Assembly (NCBI RefSeq): GCF_042686195.1
Contig: NZ_JBHUOQ010000001.1
Location: 1,488,001-1,552,000 of the forward strand
Source: Corticicoccus populi
Lineage (GTDB): Bacteria; Bacillota; Bacilli; Staphylococcales; Salinicoccaceae
Reading direction: 5' to 3'
DNA: 64,000 nucleotides
Below, in pieces: positions 8,610 through 17,968 of this stretch. The notes below the pieces were generated by a model, which saw only the letters and a program-made list of their open reading frames with translations, searched no databases and was not told where the DNA came from. How positions within the stretch are numbered: the first letter of the stretch is position 1; each line of letters starts with the position of its first letter. A program made the position numbers and the translations under genes.

Positions 8610-9518
8610 ATGACAAGCACTACAGATGCTCAAGTCTCACAAGTTAAACGCGAGAATCCACGTGTAAAAAGTTTTAAAGACTTTTATAAACGGCTGCGTA
8701 AAAACAAATCTGCTCTTGCAGGCTTTTACGTTCTTGTATTTTTATTCTTCGTGTCAATTTTCGGAGCGCTTGATGCAAACTATGGGTTTACAGGGGTCAG
8801 TTCGAATGCAACAAATCTTACATCAAAACTACAGGGACCATCAGCAGAATTCTGGTTTGGTACCGACCATTTAGGACGGGATATTTTCTTTAGAATTCTT
8901 CACGGTATGTACATCACACTTGGTGTCGGCTTTGCTGCAACATTTCTTGCAGCAATTGTTGGAGTTCCGCTCGGGGTACTCTCCGGGTATTACGGGGGCT
9001 GGCTTGACACAATTATTATGCGTATCATGGACGTACTTTTAGCATTCCCGGGTATTTTACTTGCACTTGCAATAGTAAGTGTACTCGGCGGCAGCACAAT
9101 CAATGTAACAATCGCAATTGCAATTGGTGCTGTACCACAATTTGCGCGTATTGTCCGAGGGTCAACATTGACTACAAAAAAACTTGAATATATCGATGCC
9201 ATACGGGCACTTGGAGCAAAGGACGGGAAAATCATTTTCCAGCATGTACTTCCAAACATCATGTCTCCAATCATTGTTAATACAACTTTACTTATCGCAA
9301 CGGCCATTCTTTCAGCAGCAGGTCTTTCATTCCTCGGACTCGGTGTACAACCGCCGACACCTGAATGGGGCGCGATGCTGAATGACGGCAGAAACTATAT
9401 TTATCAAGCAGGCCATATTACACTTTTCCCAGGTATGATGATTGTTATTGTCGTACTGGCATTTAATTTATTCGGGGACGGATTAAGAGATGCACTTGAT
9501 CCAAAACAAAAGAAATAG
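8610..9518 (+). CDS. oligopeptide/dipeptide ABC transporter permease, OppC/DppC type
   Basis: A 302-aa inner-membrane permease. A cytoplasmic N-terminus of ~35 residues is followed by about six transmembrane segments, with the EAA loop recognisable near residues 190-215 (I-R-A-L-G-A-K-D-G-K-I). The sequence F-G-T-D-H-L-G-R-D near residue 90 is a hallmark of the OppC/DppC family. It forms the translocation pore together with the next gene product. AAGGGGGGC precedes the ATG. It is unusual that the C-type permease comes first in the operon; the common order is B-C-D-F. Confidence 0.93.
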   Translation: MTSTTDAQVSQVKRENPRVKSFKDFYKRLRKNKSALAGFYVLVFLFFVSIFGALDANYGFTGVSSNATNLTSKLQGPSAEFWFGTDHLGRDIFFRILHGMYITLGVGFAATFLAAIVGVPLGVLSGYYGGWLDTIIMRIMDVLLAFPGILLALAIVSVLGGSTINVTIAIAIGAVPQFARIVRGSTLTTKKLEYIDAIRALGAKDGKIIFQHVLPNIMSPIIVNTTLLIATAILSAAGLSFLGLGVQPPTPEWGAMLNDGRNYIYQAGHITLFPGMMIVIVVLAFNLFGDGLRDALDPKQKK

Positions 9519-9529
9519 GAGGGGATATC

Positions 9530-10450
9530 ATGACTACATTTATTATCCGACGAATTATACAGACAATTCCTGTCTTGCTCGGAGTTACTGTACTAGTGTT
9601 CAGTCTGATGCACCTCACGCCAGGTAACCCTGCAGTCATTATGGCTGGTGAAAGTGCACCGGAAGCTACTGTTCGTGCAATAGAAGCAAGACTGGGTTTA
9701 AATGACCCGTTATACGTTCAATACTGGAATTTCTTATCCAGTGCTGTTCAGCTTGATTTCGGAAACTCAATCAGAGACAACATCCCTGTAGCAAACCATA
9801 TTCAGGCAAGATTTCTGATTACTTTAGAACTCGCAATCTACTCAACAATATTTGCTATTGTTATGGGTGTTTTCACAGGAATTGTTTCATCTGTCCGCAG
9901 ATACTCAATTGAAGACGTTACAATCATGGTTATCGCACTTTTTGGTTTATCCATGCCAAACTTCTGGCTTGGTTTGATGCTGATTCAATGGTTCTCCATT
10001 AATCTCGGCTGGTTCTCACCGACAGGCTGGGGCAGCATGAGTCAAAATGTACTTCCGGTTATTGCACTCGGTACAGGCGGAGCTGCAATTATAGCCCGTA
10101 TGACACGAAGCAGTATGCTGGATGTTATATCACAGGATTACATCAGAACTGCACGTGCCAAAGGGGTTCAGGAGCGCGTCGTTATTTTCCGTCATGCACT
10201 GAAAAATGCAATGATTCCGGTAGTTACAGTTATCGGTCTGCAGTTTGGTTACTTACTTGCAGGAGCTGTACTGACAGAAAGTGTTTTCGCAATCAACGGT
10301 CTCGGCCGTCTGATTATTGATTCTATTCTTCAGCGTGACTTCCCTGTAGTGCAGGGTGCAGTATTAGTCATTGCAGTCAGCTTCGTCGTTGTAAACTTAC
10401 TGGTCGATATTTCTTATAAGATGCTTAACAAACGTGTTGATCTAAACTAA
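9530..10450 (+). CDS. oligopeptide/dipeptide ABC transporter permease, OppB/DppB type
   Basis: A 306-aa permease starting with the classic R-R-I-I-Q-T-I-P-V-L-L-G-V-T helix. It continues with H-L-T-P-G-N-P, about six membrane segments and an EAA loop (T-A-R-A-K-G-V-Q-E) near residue 210. It pairs with the upstream OppC-type subunit to make the peptide channel. AGGAGGGG lies just before the ATG, 11 bp after the previous stop, so the two are co-translated in one operon. Confidence 0.93.
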   Translation: MTTFIIRRIIQTIPVLLGVTVLVFSLMHLTPGNPAVIMAGESAPEATVRAIEARLGLNDPLYVQYWNFLSSAVQLDFGNSIRDNIPVANHIQARFLITLELAIYSTIFAIVMGVFTGIVSSVRRYSIEDVTIMVIALFGLSMPNFWLGLMLIQWFSINLGWFSPTGWGSMSQNVLPVIALGTGGAAIIARMTRSSMLDVISQDYIRTARAKGVQERVVIFRHALKNAMIPVVTVIGLQFGYLLAGAVLTESVFAINGLGRLIIDSILQRDFPVVQGAVLVIAVSFVVVNLLVDISYKMLNKRVDLN

Positions 10451-10465
10451 GAGGGGGTACTCAAT

Positions 10466-11485
10466 ATGTCAGAAGAAGCAATTCTCGATATAAATAATTT
10501 ACAAACTTCCTTCTTCGTTGAAGGCAACGAAGTTAAGGCAGTCGATGGTGTAACATTTGAAGTACCTAAAGGAAAAACTTTAGGTATTGTAGGAGAATCC
10601 GGGTCCGGGAAAAGTATTACCGCCCTGTCCATTTTAAGGCTGATTGAAGATCCGGGGAAAATTAAAGGAGGCAGTATAAAGTTTAAAGGTGAAGAACTGA
10701 CATCTGTGAAAAACTCACGTATGCGCAGTATCCGGGGAAATGAAATCTCAATGATTTTCCAAGAACCAATGACTTCACTGAATCCTGTTTATACAATCGG
10801 GCAGCAGCTTAGAGAATCATTTAAAATTCACCAGGGTCTCGGTAAAAATGCAGGTACTAAACGGGCAATAGAAATGCTTGAACTGGTTGGTATTCCATCA
10901 CCGGAAAAACGTGTCAATCAATATCCGTACGAACTATCCGGCGGTATGAGACAGCGTGTGATGATCGCGATGGCCTTGGCATGTAAGCCGGAGCTTCTCA
11001 TCGCAGATGAACCAACCACCGCTCTTGATGTAACAATCCAGGCTCAGATTCTGGAACTGATTAAAGAACTTCAGGAAGAAATCGGCATGAGTGTCGTAAT
11101 GATTACACACGACCTCGGCGTTGTTGCTGAAACGTGTGATTACGTTGCAGTAATGTACTGTGGTAAAGTCGTTGAATATGCAGATGTTGAAACACTGTTT
11201 GAAAGTCCGCGACATCCCTATACTGTAGGATTGATTAATTCACTGCCGCGTCACGATATTGACCAGGATGTACTCGTTCCTATCAAAGGTAACGTTCCAG
11301 CACCGAATGAAATGCCGTCAGGCTGCAGATTCGCGCCGAGATGTCCGCATGCGAGTGAAATATGTGGAAAACTTCCTGAACTTCTTGAACAGGAAGACGG
11401 CAATGATGTCAGATGCTGGATTTATACAGATGAATGGGATGGAGATAAGGAGGTAAAAGTCTATGACAGAGAAAGCACTTCTTGA
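10466..11485 (+). CDS. oligopeptide/dipeptide ABC transporter ATPase, OppD/DppD type
   Basis: A 339-aa cytoplasmic ATPase. Walker A (G-E-S-G-S-G-K-S), Q-loop (F-Q-E-P), signature (L-S-G-G-M-R-Q-R) and Walker B (L-L-I-A-D-E-P-T) are intact. The C-terminal extension has the oligopeptide-family cysteine motif (G-C-R-F-A-P-R-C-P-H-A then C), which in relatives binds an iron-sulphur cluster. It powers uptake jointly with the next gene product. GAGGGGG precedes the ATG, and the 3' end overlaps the next gene by 23 bp. Confidence 0.94.
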   Translation: MSEEAILDINNLQTSFFVEGNEVKAVDGVTFEVPKGKTLGIVGESGSGKSITALSILRLIEDPGKIKGGSIKFKGEELTSVKNSRMRSIRGNEISMIFQEPMTSLNPVYTIGQQLRESFKIHQGLGKNAGTKRAIEMLELVGIPSPEKRVNQYPYELSGGMRQRVMIAMALACKPELLIADEPTTALDVTIQAQILELIKELQEEIGMSVVMITHDLGVVAETCDYVAVMYCGKVVEYADVETLFESPRHPYTVGLINSLPRHDIDQDVLVPIKGNVPAPNEMPSGCRFAPRCPHASEICGKLPELLEQEDGNDVRCWIYTDEWDGDKEVKVYDRESTS

Positions 11486-12563
11486 GGTTGAAAACCTCCA
11501 GCAATACTTCCCTATCAAAGGAGGATTCCTGGGTCGTACAGTTAACCACGTAAAAGCAGTTGATGATGTTACATTTAACATACGTGAAGGTGAAACAGTA
11601 TCTGTTGTAGGTGAATCCGGCTGCGGTAAGTCTACAACAGGACGTGCCATTCTGCGGCTTGATGAGCCCACAAACGGCAAAGTAACATTCCGGGGACAGG
11701 ATGTTCTGTCACTTTCAAAAAATGAAATGCGTAAAATGAGAAGTGAAATGCAGATTATCTTCCAGGACCCATACGCTTCATTAAATCCGCGTAAAACAGT
11801 AAAACAGACATTAATCGAAGCAATGGAGATTCAAAAGATCGGTAAAAACGGTAAAGAGCGCGTTCAGCGGGCAATCGAGCTGATGGAAACCGTCGGTCTT
11901 CAGGAACATCAAATCAACCGTTTCCCGCATGAATTCTCAGGCGGTCAGCGTCAGCGTATCGGTATCGCCCGTGCACTGGCAGTAAACCCTAAGCTTATCA
12001 TTTGTGATGAGGCTGTAAGTGCACTGGATGTTTCCATTCAGGCACAGGTGCTTAACCTGCTGCAGAGACTTCAAAAAGAAATCGGACTGACTTACCTGTT
12101 TATCGCACATGACCTTGGTGTTGTCCGTCATATTTCAGACCGTATCATTGTAATGTATTTAGGAAAAATCGTTGAAATGGGTGATACGAAGAGTATCTTT
12201 GAAAACCCGCAGCATCCATATACTAAAGCATTACTTTCTGCAATACCGGTACCGGATCCGAAAATGAAAAAAGAACGTATCTTCTTAAGAGGAGATGTGC
12301 CTTCGCCAATCGATCCGCCGGCGGGCTGCCGCTTCCATACACGCTGCCCGTTCGCAACTGAAAAATGCCAGACTGAAACACCTGCCTTGGAAGCTAAAGA
12401 CACAGTTTTCGAAGGTAAACATGATGTTGCCTGCCACTATGCATTAGACATTCAGAGCGGTAAACATGAAGCTACTCACGAAATGAAAGACGTTCGTAAA
12501 GTACTTGACGATGCCGGTGAAGAAGCAGCTGCATCCAAAGAAGATTTTCAGAGCACTAAATAA
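11463..12563 (+). CDS. oligopeptide/dipeptide ABC transporter ATPase, OppF/DppF type
   Basis: A 366-aa second ATPase of the transporter. Walker A G-E-S-G-C-G-K-S, signature F-S-G-G-Q-R-Q-R, Walker B L-I-I-C-D-E-A (Ala where Pro is common) and the C-terminal cysteine motif G-C-R-F-H-T-R-C-P are present. The N-terminal L-Q-Q-Y-F-P-I-K-G-G-F segment is typical of OppF/DppF. It overlaps the preceding gene by 23 bp and is likely translationally coupled. The acidic C-terminal tail (~340-366) is longer than usual. A strong terminator follows. Confidence 0.94.
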   Translation: MTEKALLEVENLQQYFPIKGGFLGRTVNHVKAVDDVTFNIREGETVSVVGESGCGKSTTGRAILRLDEPTNGKVTFRGQDVLSLSKNEMRKMRSEMQIIFQDPYASLNPRKTVKQTLIEAMEIQKIGKNGKERVQRAIELMETVGLQEHQINRFPHEFSGGQRQRIGIARALAVNPKLIICDEAVSALDVSIQAQVLNLLQRLQKEIGLTYLFIAHDLGVVRHISDRIIVMYLGKIVEMGDTKSIFENPQHPYTKALLSAIPVPDPKMKKERIFLRGDVPSPIDPPAGCRFHTRCPFATEKCQTETPALEAKDTVFEGKHDVACHYALDIQSGKHEATHEMKDVRKVLDDAGEEAAASKEDFQSTK

Positions 12564-12570
12564 ACAAAAA

Positions 12571-12608
12571 AGCGAGATGTCCGGTTTCGGACATCTCGCT
12601 TTTTTTTT
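12571..12608 (+). terminator. Rho-independent terminator of the peptide permease operon (bidirectional)
   Basis: A 13-bp perfect stem (AGCGAGATGTCCG paired with its complement, loop GTTT) is followed by eight T residues. An A run on its other side lets it also terminate the convergent minus-strand gene ending at 12607. Confidence 0.95.
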
Positions 12609-13092
12609 AAAATAGAAATACATCAAGCAGGAACCATATAATCAACAGAATGTATATCACAACATTAAACGCTGCACTTGAAAGAAATGCAAGAAGCGAT
12701 CCAATGGATGCTTTTAATGCCTGATCAAAATTTCTTGATCCGATAAATTCAATGACCAGTACAAATATGAACGGGACAAATATGACACCGAAAGGCGGAT
12801 AAACAAACATACCGACAATCATACCGATAATTGCTGCAGCCTCTCCTTTTTTGGTTCCTCCGTAACGTTTTACAAAATAACTGTTTGCGATAAAATCACT
12901 GATTAATACAATCACTGTAAGCACAAACGCAATAATCCAGAACATCCAGCTTAACTCATCGCTGTTAATCAGGAAGTGATATACCAGAAAACCGACCCAG
13001 TACATCAATACTGAAGGTATTACAGGGACAACCACTCCGACAAACCCCAGTATAAAACTTAAAACAACAATACCCCACCAAACAATCTCCAT
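12607..13092 (-). CDS. DUF456 family membrane protein
   Basis: A 161-aa integral membrane protein with about five hydrophobic segments. The family signature G-T-K-K-G-E-A-A-A-I-I-G with a glycine/proline-rich P-P-F-G-V-I stretch identifies DUF456. Function is unknown in the family. ATG 13092 is preferred over the upstream TTG because AAGGAG lies 7 nt before it. The start overlaps the TGA of the upstream MFS gene by one base (TGATG), implying translational coupling and perhaps a shared role. Confidence 0.85.
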   Translation of the reverse strand: MEIVWWGIVVLSFILGFVGVVVPVIPSVLMYWVGFLVYHFLINSDELSWMFWIIAFVLTVIVLISDFIANSYFVKRYGGTKKGEAAAIIGMIVGMFVYPPFGVIFVPFIFVLVIEFIGSRNFDQALKASIGSLLAFLSSAAFNVVIYILLIIWFLLDVFLF

Positions 13093-14297
13093 CAAACGAC
13101 TCCTTCTTTTACTTCGTTTCCAGTGAAACAGAACAAGATAAATGCAACTGTTAAAAATGCTCCGGCCAGAAAAAACGAATTCTCTAACCCTACAATATCA
13201 CTTGCAAGCCCTCCAAGTAAATTACCAAGAAGCTGGCCGATAATCATAGCATTCGCAAACATTGTTGAAGCATAACCCGGAAACTTCGGCAGAAGATCCT
13301 GGAAATAGCTGATTCCAAGCCCGAGCAGTATCGCAAGAAAGATTGATAATGGAACTTGACCGATGAGCATCGCTGTAAAACTGTTAAATACTCCGATAGA
13401 TAAAAAGTAACCGGCTCCGAGGATCCCTCCGAATATTAACAGTGTTTTGGAACTTATCCTGCCTGCCATATACCCCATAAATATCATAAACGGTACTTCA
13501 AGCCCTGCACAGAGACTCGCCAGAATACCAACAGCACCTTCTGTCCGTCCCAGATACTGCGTGACAAAGAGCGGCATATTTAAGAGGTACATCCACTGGC
13601 CGACGTGCAGCATTGTAAATGCTATGAATGGCAGCAGCAGCTTCCAGTTCTTCAGCATATTCGGTGCCTTTTCATTCAAAAGAACGGGCGTTGACTGAAC
13701 TGTTGTCACTTCTTTACTTTTTACAGGCTTAATCATCAAAGATAAAATCAGAACAATCGTAAAGGTAATTACTGTACCGCTGAACAGTCCCTTAAAACCG
13801 AACCCTGCAAGAAGCAGTGATCCGATTAACGGGCCGAATAAAAAACCGAAAGAAAACGTTGAACGCAGCACGGTATTCGCCATAACAGCAATACTTGAGC
13901 GGTATGCGTTAATTGATTCCCTGGCTGAAGCATAAAGCTGCGGCATCGCCGGAGCCCCGAGTGCTGCAAATATGATATAGGATGCAGCCAGAAGCCATAC
14001 ATTCCCTATTATCAAGTAACTGGAAAAGGCGATTATTTCCATCACAAGACCGATTAATATAATATATTTTCTTTCAAATCTGACTATATCACTCAATCGT
14101 CCGACAATAGTATTCATTGTAAATCCGCCTATCGCAACAAGCGCCATAAAAATACCGTACTGTGCTGTTGTCATACCGTGAGTCTCAGTCATAAATATAA
14201 CCAGGAACGGTGCACTGAGTGCAACTGCCATTCCAAGCAGTGTCATATTCACTAAAAACAGCCGGTAGTTCTGTATCTGCATTAAATCTTTTAACAT
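13092..14297 (-). CDS. MFS transporter (sugar-efflux-like)
   Basis: A 401-aa twelve-helix major facilitator. The motif-A-like loop G-R-L-S-D-I-V between helices 2 and 3 and the overall layout resemble the SetA/SotB sugar-efflux branch. The substrate is not determinable. A LysR-type regulator lies directly upstream on the same strand (22-bp gap) and DUF456 directly downstream with stop/start overlap, so regulator, pump and DUF456 probably form one transcription unit. Confidence 0.85.
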   Translation of the reverse strand: MLKDLMQIQNYRLFLVNMTLLGMAVALSAPFLVIFMTETHGMTTAQYGIFMALVAIGGFTMNTIVGRLSDIVRFERKYIILIGLVMEIIAFSSYLIIGNVWLLAASYIIFAALGAPAMPQLYASARESINAYRSSIAVMANTVLRSTFSFGFLFGPLIGSLLLAGFGFKGLFSGTVITFTIVLILSLMIKPVKSKEVTTVQSTPVLLNEKAPNMLKNWKLLLPFIAFTMLHVGQWMYLLNMPLFVTQYLGRTEGAVGILASLCAGLEVPFMIFMGYMAGRISSKTLLIFGGILGAGYFLSIGVFNSFTAMLIGQVPLSIFLAILLGLGISYFQDLLPKFPGYASTMFANAMIIGQLLGNLLGGLASDIVGLENSFFLAGAFLTVAFILFCFTGNEVKEGVV

Positions 14298-14319
14298 ATT
14301 ATCCTGCTCTCATCTAAAG

Positions 14320-15177
14320 TTAGTTGGCTGCAACAAGCGTCCTGAGCAGTGTAATAAACGCCCTCACCTGCGGCAGCTGTAATACATTTTTATCGTAGGA
14401 AATATACGTATTCCTCGTAATAGGTTCGTTATCGACATGCACCTCTTCGATACTGAACTTCTCTTTGTCAAAACCTTTGACAATTATTCCCGGAAGCACA
14501 GTCATTCCAACTCCCTCCAAAAGAAGTGCGCGGCAGGTTGCAATTTGGTCGACACGAATCTGCGGCCTGTATTTCTTTTGAAAACGTGACTCAAAATACT
14601 GCTCTATCTGCTTCAAGTACATTGGGTCTGATAAAAATTCAATTACCGGCAGATCTTCTGATTTTCTGCCTGACTTCGGCATAATTAAATAATGCTTATC
14701 CACCGCAAGCAGTTCATTTTCTTTGTTTAGTATCCGGCTGCCTCTGACAATTGTTAAATGATACTGATCCGAATCATTAATCAGCTGCTGGGATGATCCC
14801 ACTTCAATGCTGATATTGACGTTCGGATACAAATGAGTATACTGTGCAAGCACCTCCGGCAGAATGGTATGTCCAATTAAAGAAGATACACCGATGGAGA
14901 AATTCCCCTGAATACCGTTTTGATTGGCTGAAATAAAATCTTTTACTCTTTTTTCACGTTCAACCACATGCCTGGCATGCTCTATAATTCTTTCACCCTC
15001 ACCCGTAACATATAGTTCACGTTTAGTCCGCACAAATATCTGTACGCCCCATTCATTTTCAATCGAACGCAGTCTCTGACTGACCGCCGGCTGTGATATG
15101 TATAACATTTCCGCAGCTTTTCTTAATGTTTTAGCTTCATCCAGTGTTACTAATAATTTATAGTCATCTACTTTCAT
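14320..15177 (-). CDS. LysR family transcriptional regulator
   Basis: A 285-aa regulator. The N-terminal winged helix-turn-helix (residues ~4-60) has the LysR pattern T-L-R-K-A-A-E-M-L-Y-I-S-Q-P-A-V-S-Q, followed by a periplasmic-binding-like effector domain from ~90. ATG 15177 is chosen over GTG 15189 because GGTGAG lies just before it and the DNA-binding domain starts at once. It sits head-to-tail with the MFS gene rather than divergent, so it may be co-transcribed with and control that pump. The effector is unknown. Confidence 0.88.
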   Translation of the reverse strand: MKVDDYKLLVTLDEAKTLRKAAEMLYISQPAVSQRLRSIENEWGVQIFVRTKRELYVTGEGERIIEHARHVVEREKRVKDFISANQNGIQGNFSIGVSSLIGHTILPEVLAQYTHLYPNVNISIEVGSSQQLINDSDQYHLTIVRGSRILNKENELLAVDKHYLIMPKSGRKSEDLPVIEFLSDPMYLKQIEQYFESRFQKKYRPQIRVDQIATCRALLLEGVGMTVLPGIIVKGFDKEKFSIEEVHVDNEPITRNTYISYDKNVLQLPQVRAFITLLRTLVAAN

Positions 15178-15303
15178 TCTACTCACCACGCTGTAATTTT
15201 ATATAACATTCATGTCTCCAAGTTACATATTATACTCTCAAAATCATCAAATGGGTACTATTTTTTCACAATAAAAAGCCCCATCCTCTGTTGAAGGAGC
15301 CCG

Positions 15304-15843
15304 TTATACTTGTTTTTTAATCTTGGAAAGACATGACTCCGCGAATGTCTCGAAACGGGAGAAATCTTTCTCAAGGTCATTCATAATATTATGAGCGGTT
15401 TTATACGCTTCGTCTCCATCTTGACGCGAGATTTTATGATGTTTTTTAGCACGTTTTAAATCTTCTTCATCCACGAGTTCAAATGTCCCGTCCGGAAGTG
15501 CCAGAACATCCAGGTATAAATCTTTGCGGCGGGCTTTCCCCGGCTCCAGATAATGTTTTTTATTTACATCAAAATAATACTGCAGTACATTCCATTGGTC
15601 ATCATACATTACAGTCATACTGTACGACCTTTTCTCTGGCATAATCTGCAGCCATCTGTAATTTTTATCGACCACTTTAACTTTTTTATTAACAATCGGA
15701 ACAACAAGCGGCGAGCGGACTTTTTTTATGTCGATCAAACCAATCAATATCTTCTCATCATCAATCACCGTCAGTGTTTCATAATAATTAGATTGAATGA
15801 TTCTGCGCCATCCCCGCTTATCAAGATATTTGGTTTTCATCAT
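15304..15843 (-). CDS. DUF402 domain protein
   Basis: A protein of about 179 aa with a central beta-barrel-like DUF402 region (Y-S-M-T-V-M-Y-D-D-Q-W followed by Y-Y-F-D-V and D-L-Y-L-D-V). Members include nucleoside tri- and diphosphate phosphatases and FomD-like hydrolases. The acidic metal-binding residues (D in Y-F-D-V and the D-x-D of L-Y-L-D-V-L) are present, so phosphatase activity is possible but unproven. Four ATG codons occur in tandem (15838-15849). GGGAG sits next to the first, so the third or fourth is the likely start; the third is listed. Confidence 0.75.
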   Translation of the reverse strand: MMKTKYLDKRGWRRIIQSNYYETLTVIDDEKILIGLIDIKKVRSPLVVPIVNKKVKVVDKNYRWLQIMPEKRSYSMTVMYDDQWNVLQYYFDVNKKHYLEPGKARRKDLYLDVLALPDGTFELVDEEDLKRAKKHHKISRQDGDEAYKTAHNIMNDLEKDFSRFETFAESCLSKIKKQV

Positions 15844-15889
15844 CATCATCTCCCAATCTCAATTATACCGAAATTGTGAAGAAAATGTG

Positions 15890-15919
15890 AAGGGATAAGG
15901 CTGTCCGGCCTTATCCCTT
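15890..15919 (-). terminator. hairpin terminator after the ABC permease
   Basis: A 12-bp perfect stem (AAGGGATAAGGC and its complement, 6-nt loop) follows the stop at 15923. The T tract on the minus strand is interrupted (CACATTTTCTTC), so termination efficiency is uncertain. Confidence 0.7.
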
Positions 15920-15922
15920 ATT

Positions 15923-17968
15923 TTACTCTATACCTATCAGGTCATACATATACCCTGCAGGTTCCGTATATTCTTCGTCAGTGCCGGCTTCTGTAACAAA
16001 GCCCTCTTCACCCATATACGAGTTATAGATTAATACTTTTGATGCGGAAGCATCTAGTTCATTGTTGTTAATGCTTTCAACAGCCGCTTCCTTCTCTTCT
16101 TCAGAAAGCGCTGTAAGGCTGTATTTCTCTTCAATCTCTTCAAAAGGTATACTGTCAAAATCTCTGAAGAAATCCCGTTTCTCCTCCTCCGACAGCTCGA
16201 GAGTATACATGTCTCTTGAAACATCTATATCATAAAACAAAGAAATATCAACGTTATGTTCTTCCATCAGTTTAACCACTGCCGGGTGGTATGGAGAGAC
16301 ATTCACTTCAACATAATCATTATCTTCAAACTCCAGCTGCATCCATAGATTTGATGTACTTCCACGGTTGACCAGCGGTCCGTATGCGGACTTCAGCACC
16401 GGCAGGTCTGCTTTATACTCTGCGATAAAACTGCTGATTTCTTCTTCTTTTGTTAATTCGATTGTATCGATCATATTACCATTCAACGATAAATATTCAA
16501 TCTTTGAAGGATCTGTCACTGCATTTATGAAATCCTGTTCTGCAAGAAGATTGTACTGATTAATATTGTTCAACAGATTTTCACCTTCTTGACTTTCCAG
16601 TAATGAATCAAATGAACGGGACATTGTACTGCCGTCACTGAGTTTATATGTGACATTCATGCTGGCGAAACGGTCTGGATCCTGTTTGTTCGACATATGA
16701 CTCACTGCATATTCATGTGTTTGATATACAGCATCAATAAACGAATCGTCTTCTATAAACAAATAATCTTCATCAACATATTTTTCGAAGTCATACATAT
16801 AATATGACGGGCTCTGGCTGTAAGCAAAATCTCCGTTCACTTCAACATATACACTTTCAACCTCTGCCCGGTCGGGAATTTTATTCACGTAATGATTCCA
16901 TCCTGTAAAGAACAGTGCCCAGAAAATAACTACTGCTGCCAGCGCAGTAAGGATTGTTCTTAACTTGAATTCAAGCTTTACGGAACTTTGGAAGAACATT
17001 TCAATCACAATAAATGACACGATAAACCCAAGGACAAAAAAGATAATCTGTGCGAATGAATGAATCGCAAATGTCCATGAAATCACAGTTCCAAGTGCCA
17101 GCATACCGATAATTGAAATTAATGAAGTCAGAATATCTTTTACCCATGTGTAGGTAAATGCCTGATTGACAAATTCATTTTTCCGCCTTGCATAAAGCAG
17201 ATAACTTACTGCTGTTAACAGAACCGCAATAACCGTCCACACTGCAATTTTCCATATTTCAAACGTTTCGAATGTCTGCGTTACAGCGAATACCGGAAAT
17301 GTATTGTCTACAACCGGATCCATCAGGGAACTGCCGTAGCCTGTGAATGTTGACGCTGTAATACCATCAAAAAATAAGTCTGCTGTAACTACTGTCATCG
17401 CCCAGAATGCAAGTGGAAGGAAGAAGAGGACAACGACCATCTGTAAATGGACGAAGATTTTATTTACTAGAAATCCTGCAAATACAGAGACTGCAAATAC
17501 TGTGTACAGTACAAACAGTGTATATAAAAACCATATGCCCACTTCACCGGCAGTAATTGTAAACACCAGCGCATACCGCAGGAAGAATAAAATCACTCCT
17601 GTAATAATAAGCGGAAGGGTCATCGACAGAAATCCGACAAATAATGCATGAGTCAATACACTGTGACGTTTCACCGGCAGGCTGTGTATGAAGTCTGATA
17701 CATCCTCATTATTTTTGTAATTAAACATGAACAAAGTCAGCAGTACAACATAAATCCCGCTCAGAACGATGTGTACTGAAGCTATCTCCATCAGCATGTT
17801 ATCCCCGGTACCCGGCATTTCCCCCGGCATGGAATTAATTGATAATATCCACAGAGACAGCGGAAGCGCAATAATACTTACGATTAAATAGACAAACGAA
17901 AGCCATACCACACTGCCGGAAAAATAATTAAACAACGATTTATTCCACAATGATGTTTGAGATTTCAT
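15923..17968 (-). CDS. ABC transporter permease with large extracytoplasmic domain
   Basis: A protein of about 681 aa. Roughly ten membrane helices occupy residues ~20-375; after the last helix (V-I-F-W-A-L-F-F-T-G-W) comes a ~300-residue soluble C-terminal domain that should lie outside the cell. This layout, behind a GntR-type regulator and an ATPase, matches the Ytr-like ABC exporters of Bacillales. The substrate is unknown; relatives are linked to cell-wall stress or antimicrobial peptides. The listed ATG 17968 has GGGGGAA upstream and overlaps the ATPase gene by 29 bp; ATG 17989 and TTG 17995 are alternatives. Confidence 0.82.
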   Translation of the reverse strand: MKSQTSLWNKSLFNYFSGSVVWLSFVYLIVSIIALPLSLWILSINSMPGEMPGTGDNMLMEIASVHIVLSGIYVVLLTLFMFNYKNNEDVSDFIHSLPVKRHSVLTHALFVGFLSMTLPLIITGVILFFLRYALVFTITAGEVGIWFLYTLFVLYTVFAVSVFAGFLVNKIFVHLQMVVVLFFLPLAFWAMTVVTADLFFDGITASTFTGYGSSLMDPVVDNTFPVFAVTQTFETFEIWKIAVWTVIAVLLTAVSYLLYARRKNEFVNQAFTYTWVKDILTSLISIIGMLALGTVISWTFAIHSFAQIIFFVLGFIVSFIVIEMFFQSSVKLEFKLRTILTALAAVVIFWALFFTGWNHYVNKIPDRAEVESVYVEVNGDFAYSQSPSYYMYDFEKYVDEDYLFIEDDSFIDAVYQTHEYAVSHMSNKQDPDRFASMNVTYKLSDGSTMSRSFDSLLESQEGENLLNNINQYNLLAEQDFINAVTDPSKIEYLSLNGNMIDTIELTKEEEISSFIAEYKADLPVLKSAYGPLVNRGSTSNLWMQLEFEDNDYVEVNVSPYHPAVVKLMEEHNVDISLFYDIDVSRDMYTLELSEEEKRDFFRDFDSIPFEEIEEKYSLTALSEEEKEAAVESINNNELDASASKVLIYNSYMGEEGFVTEAGTDEEYTEPAGYMYDLIGIE

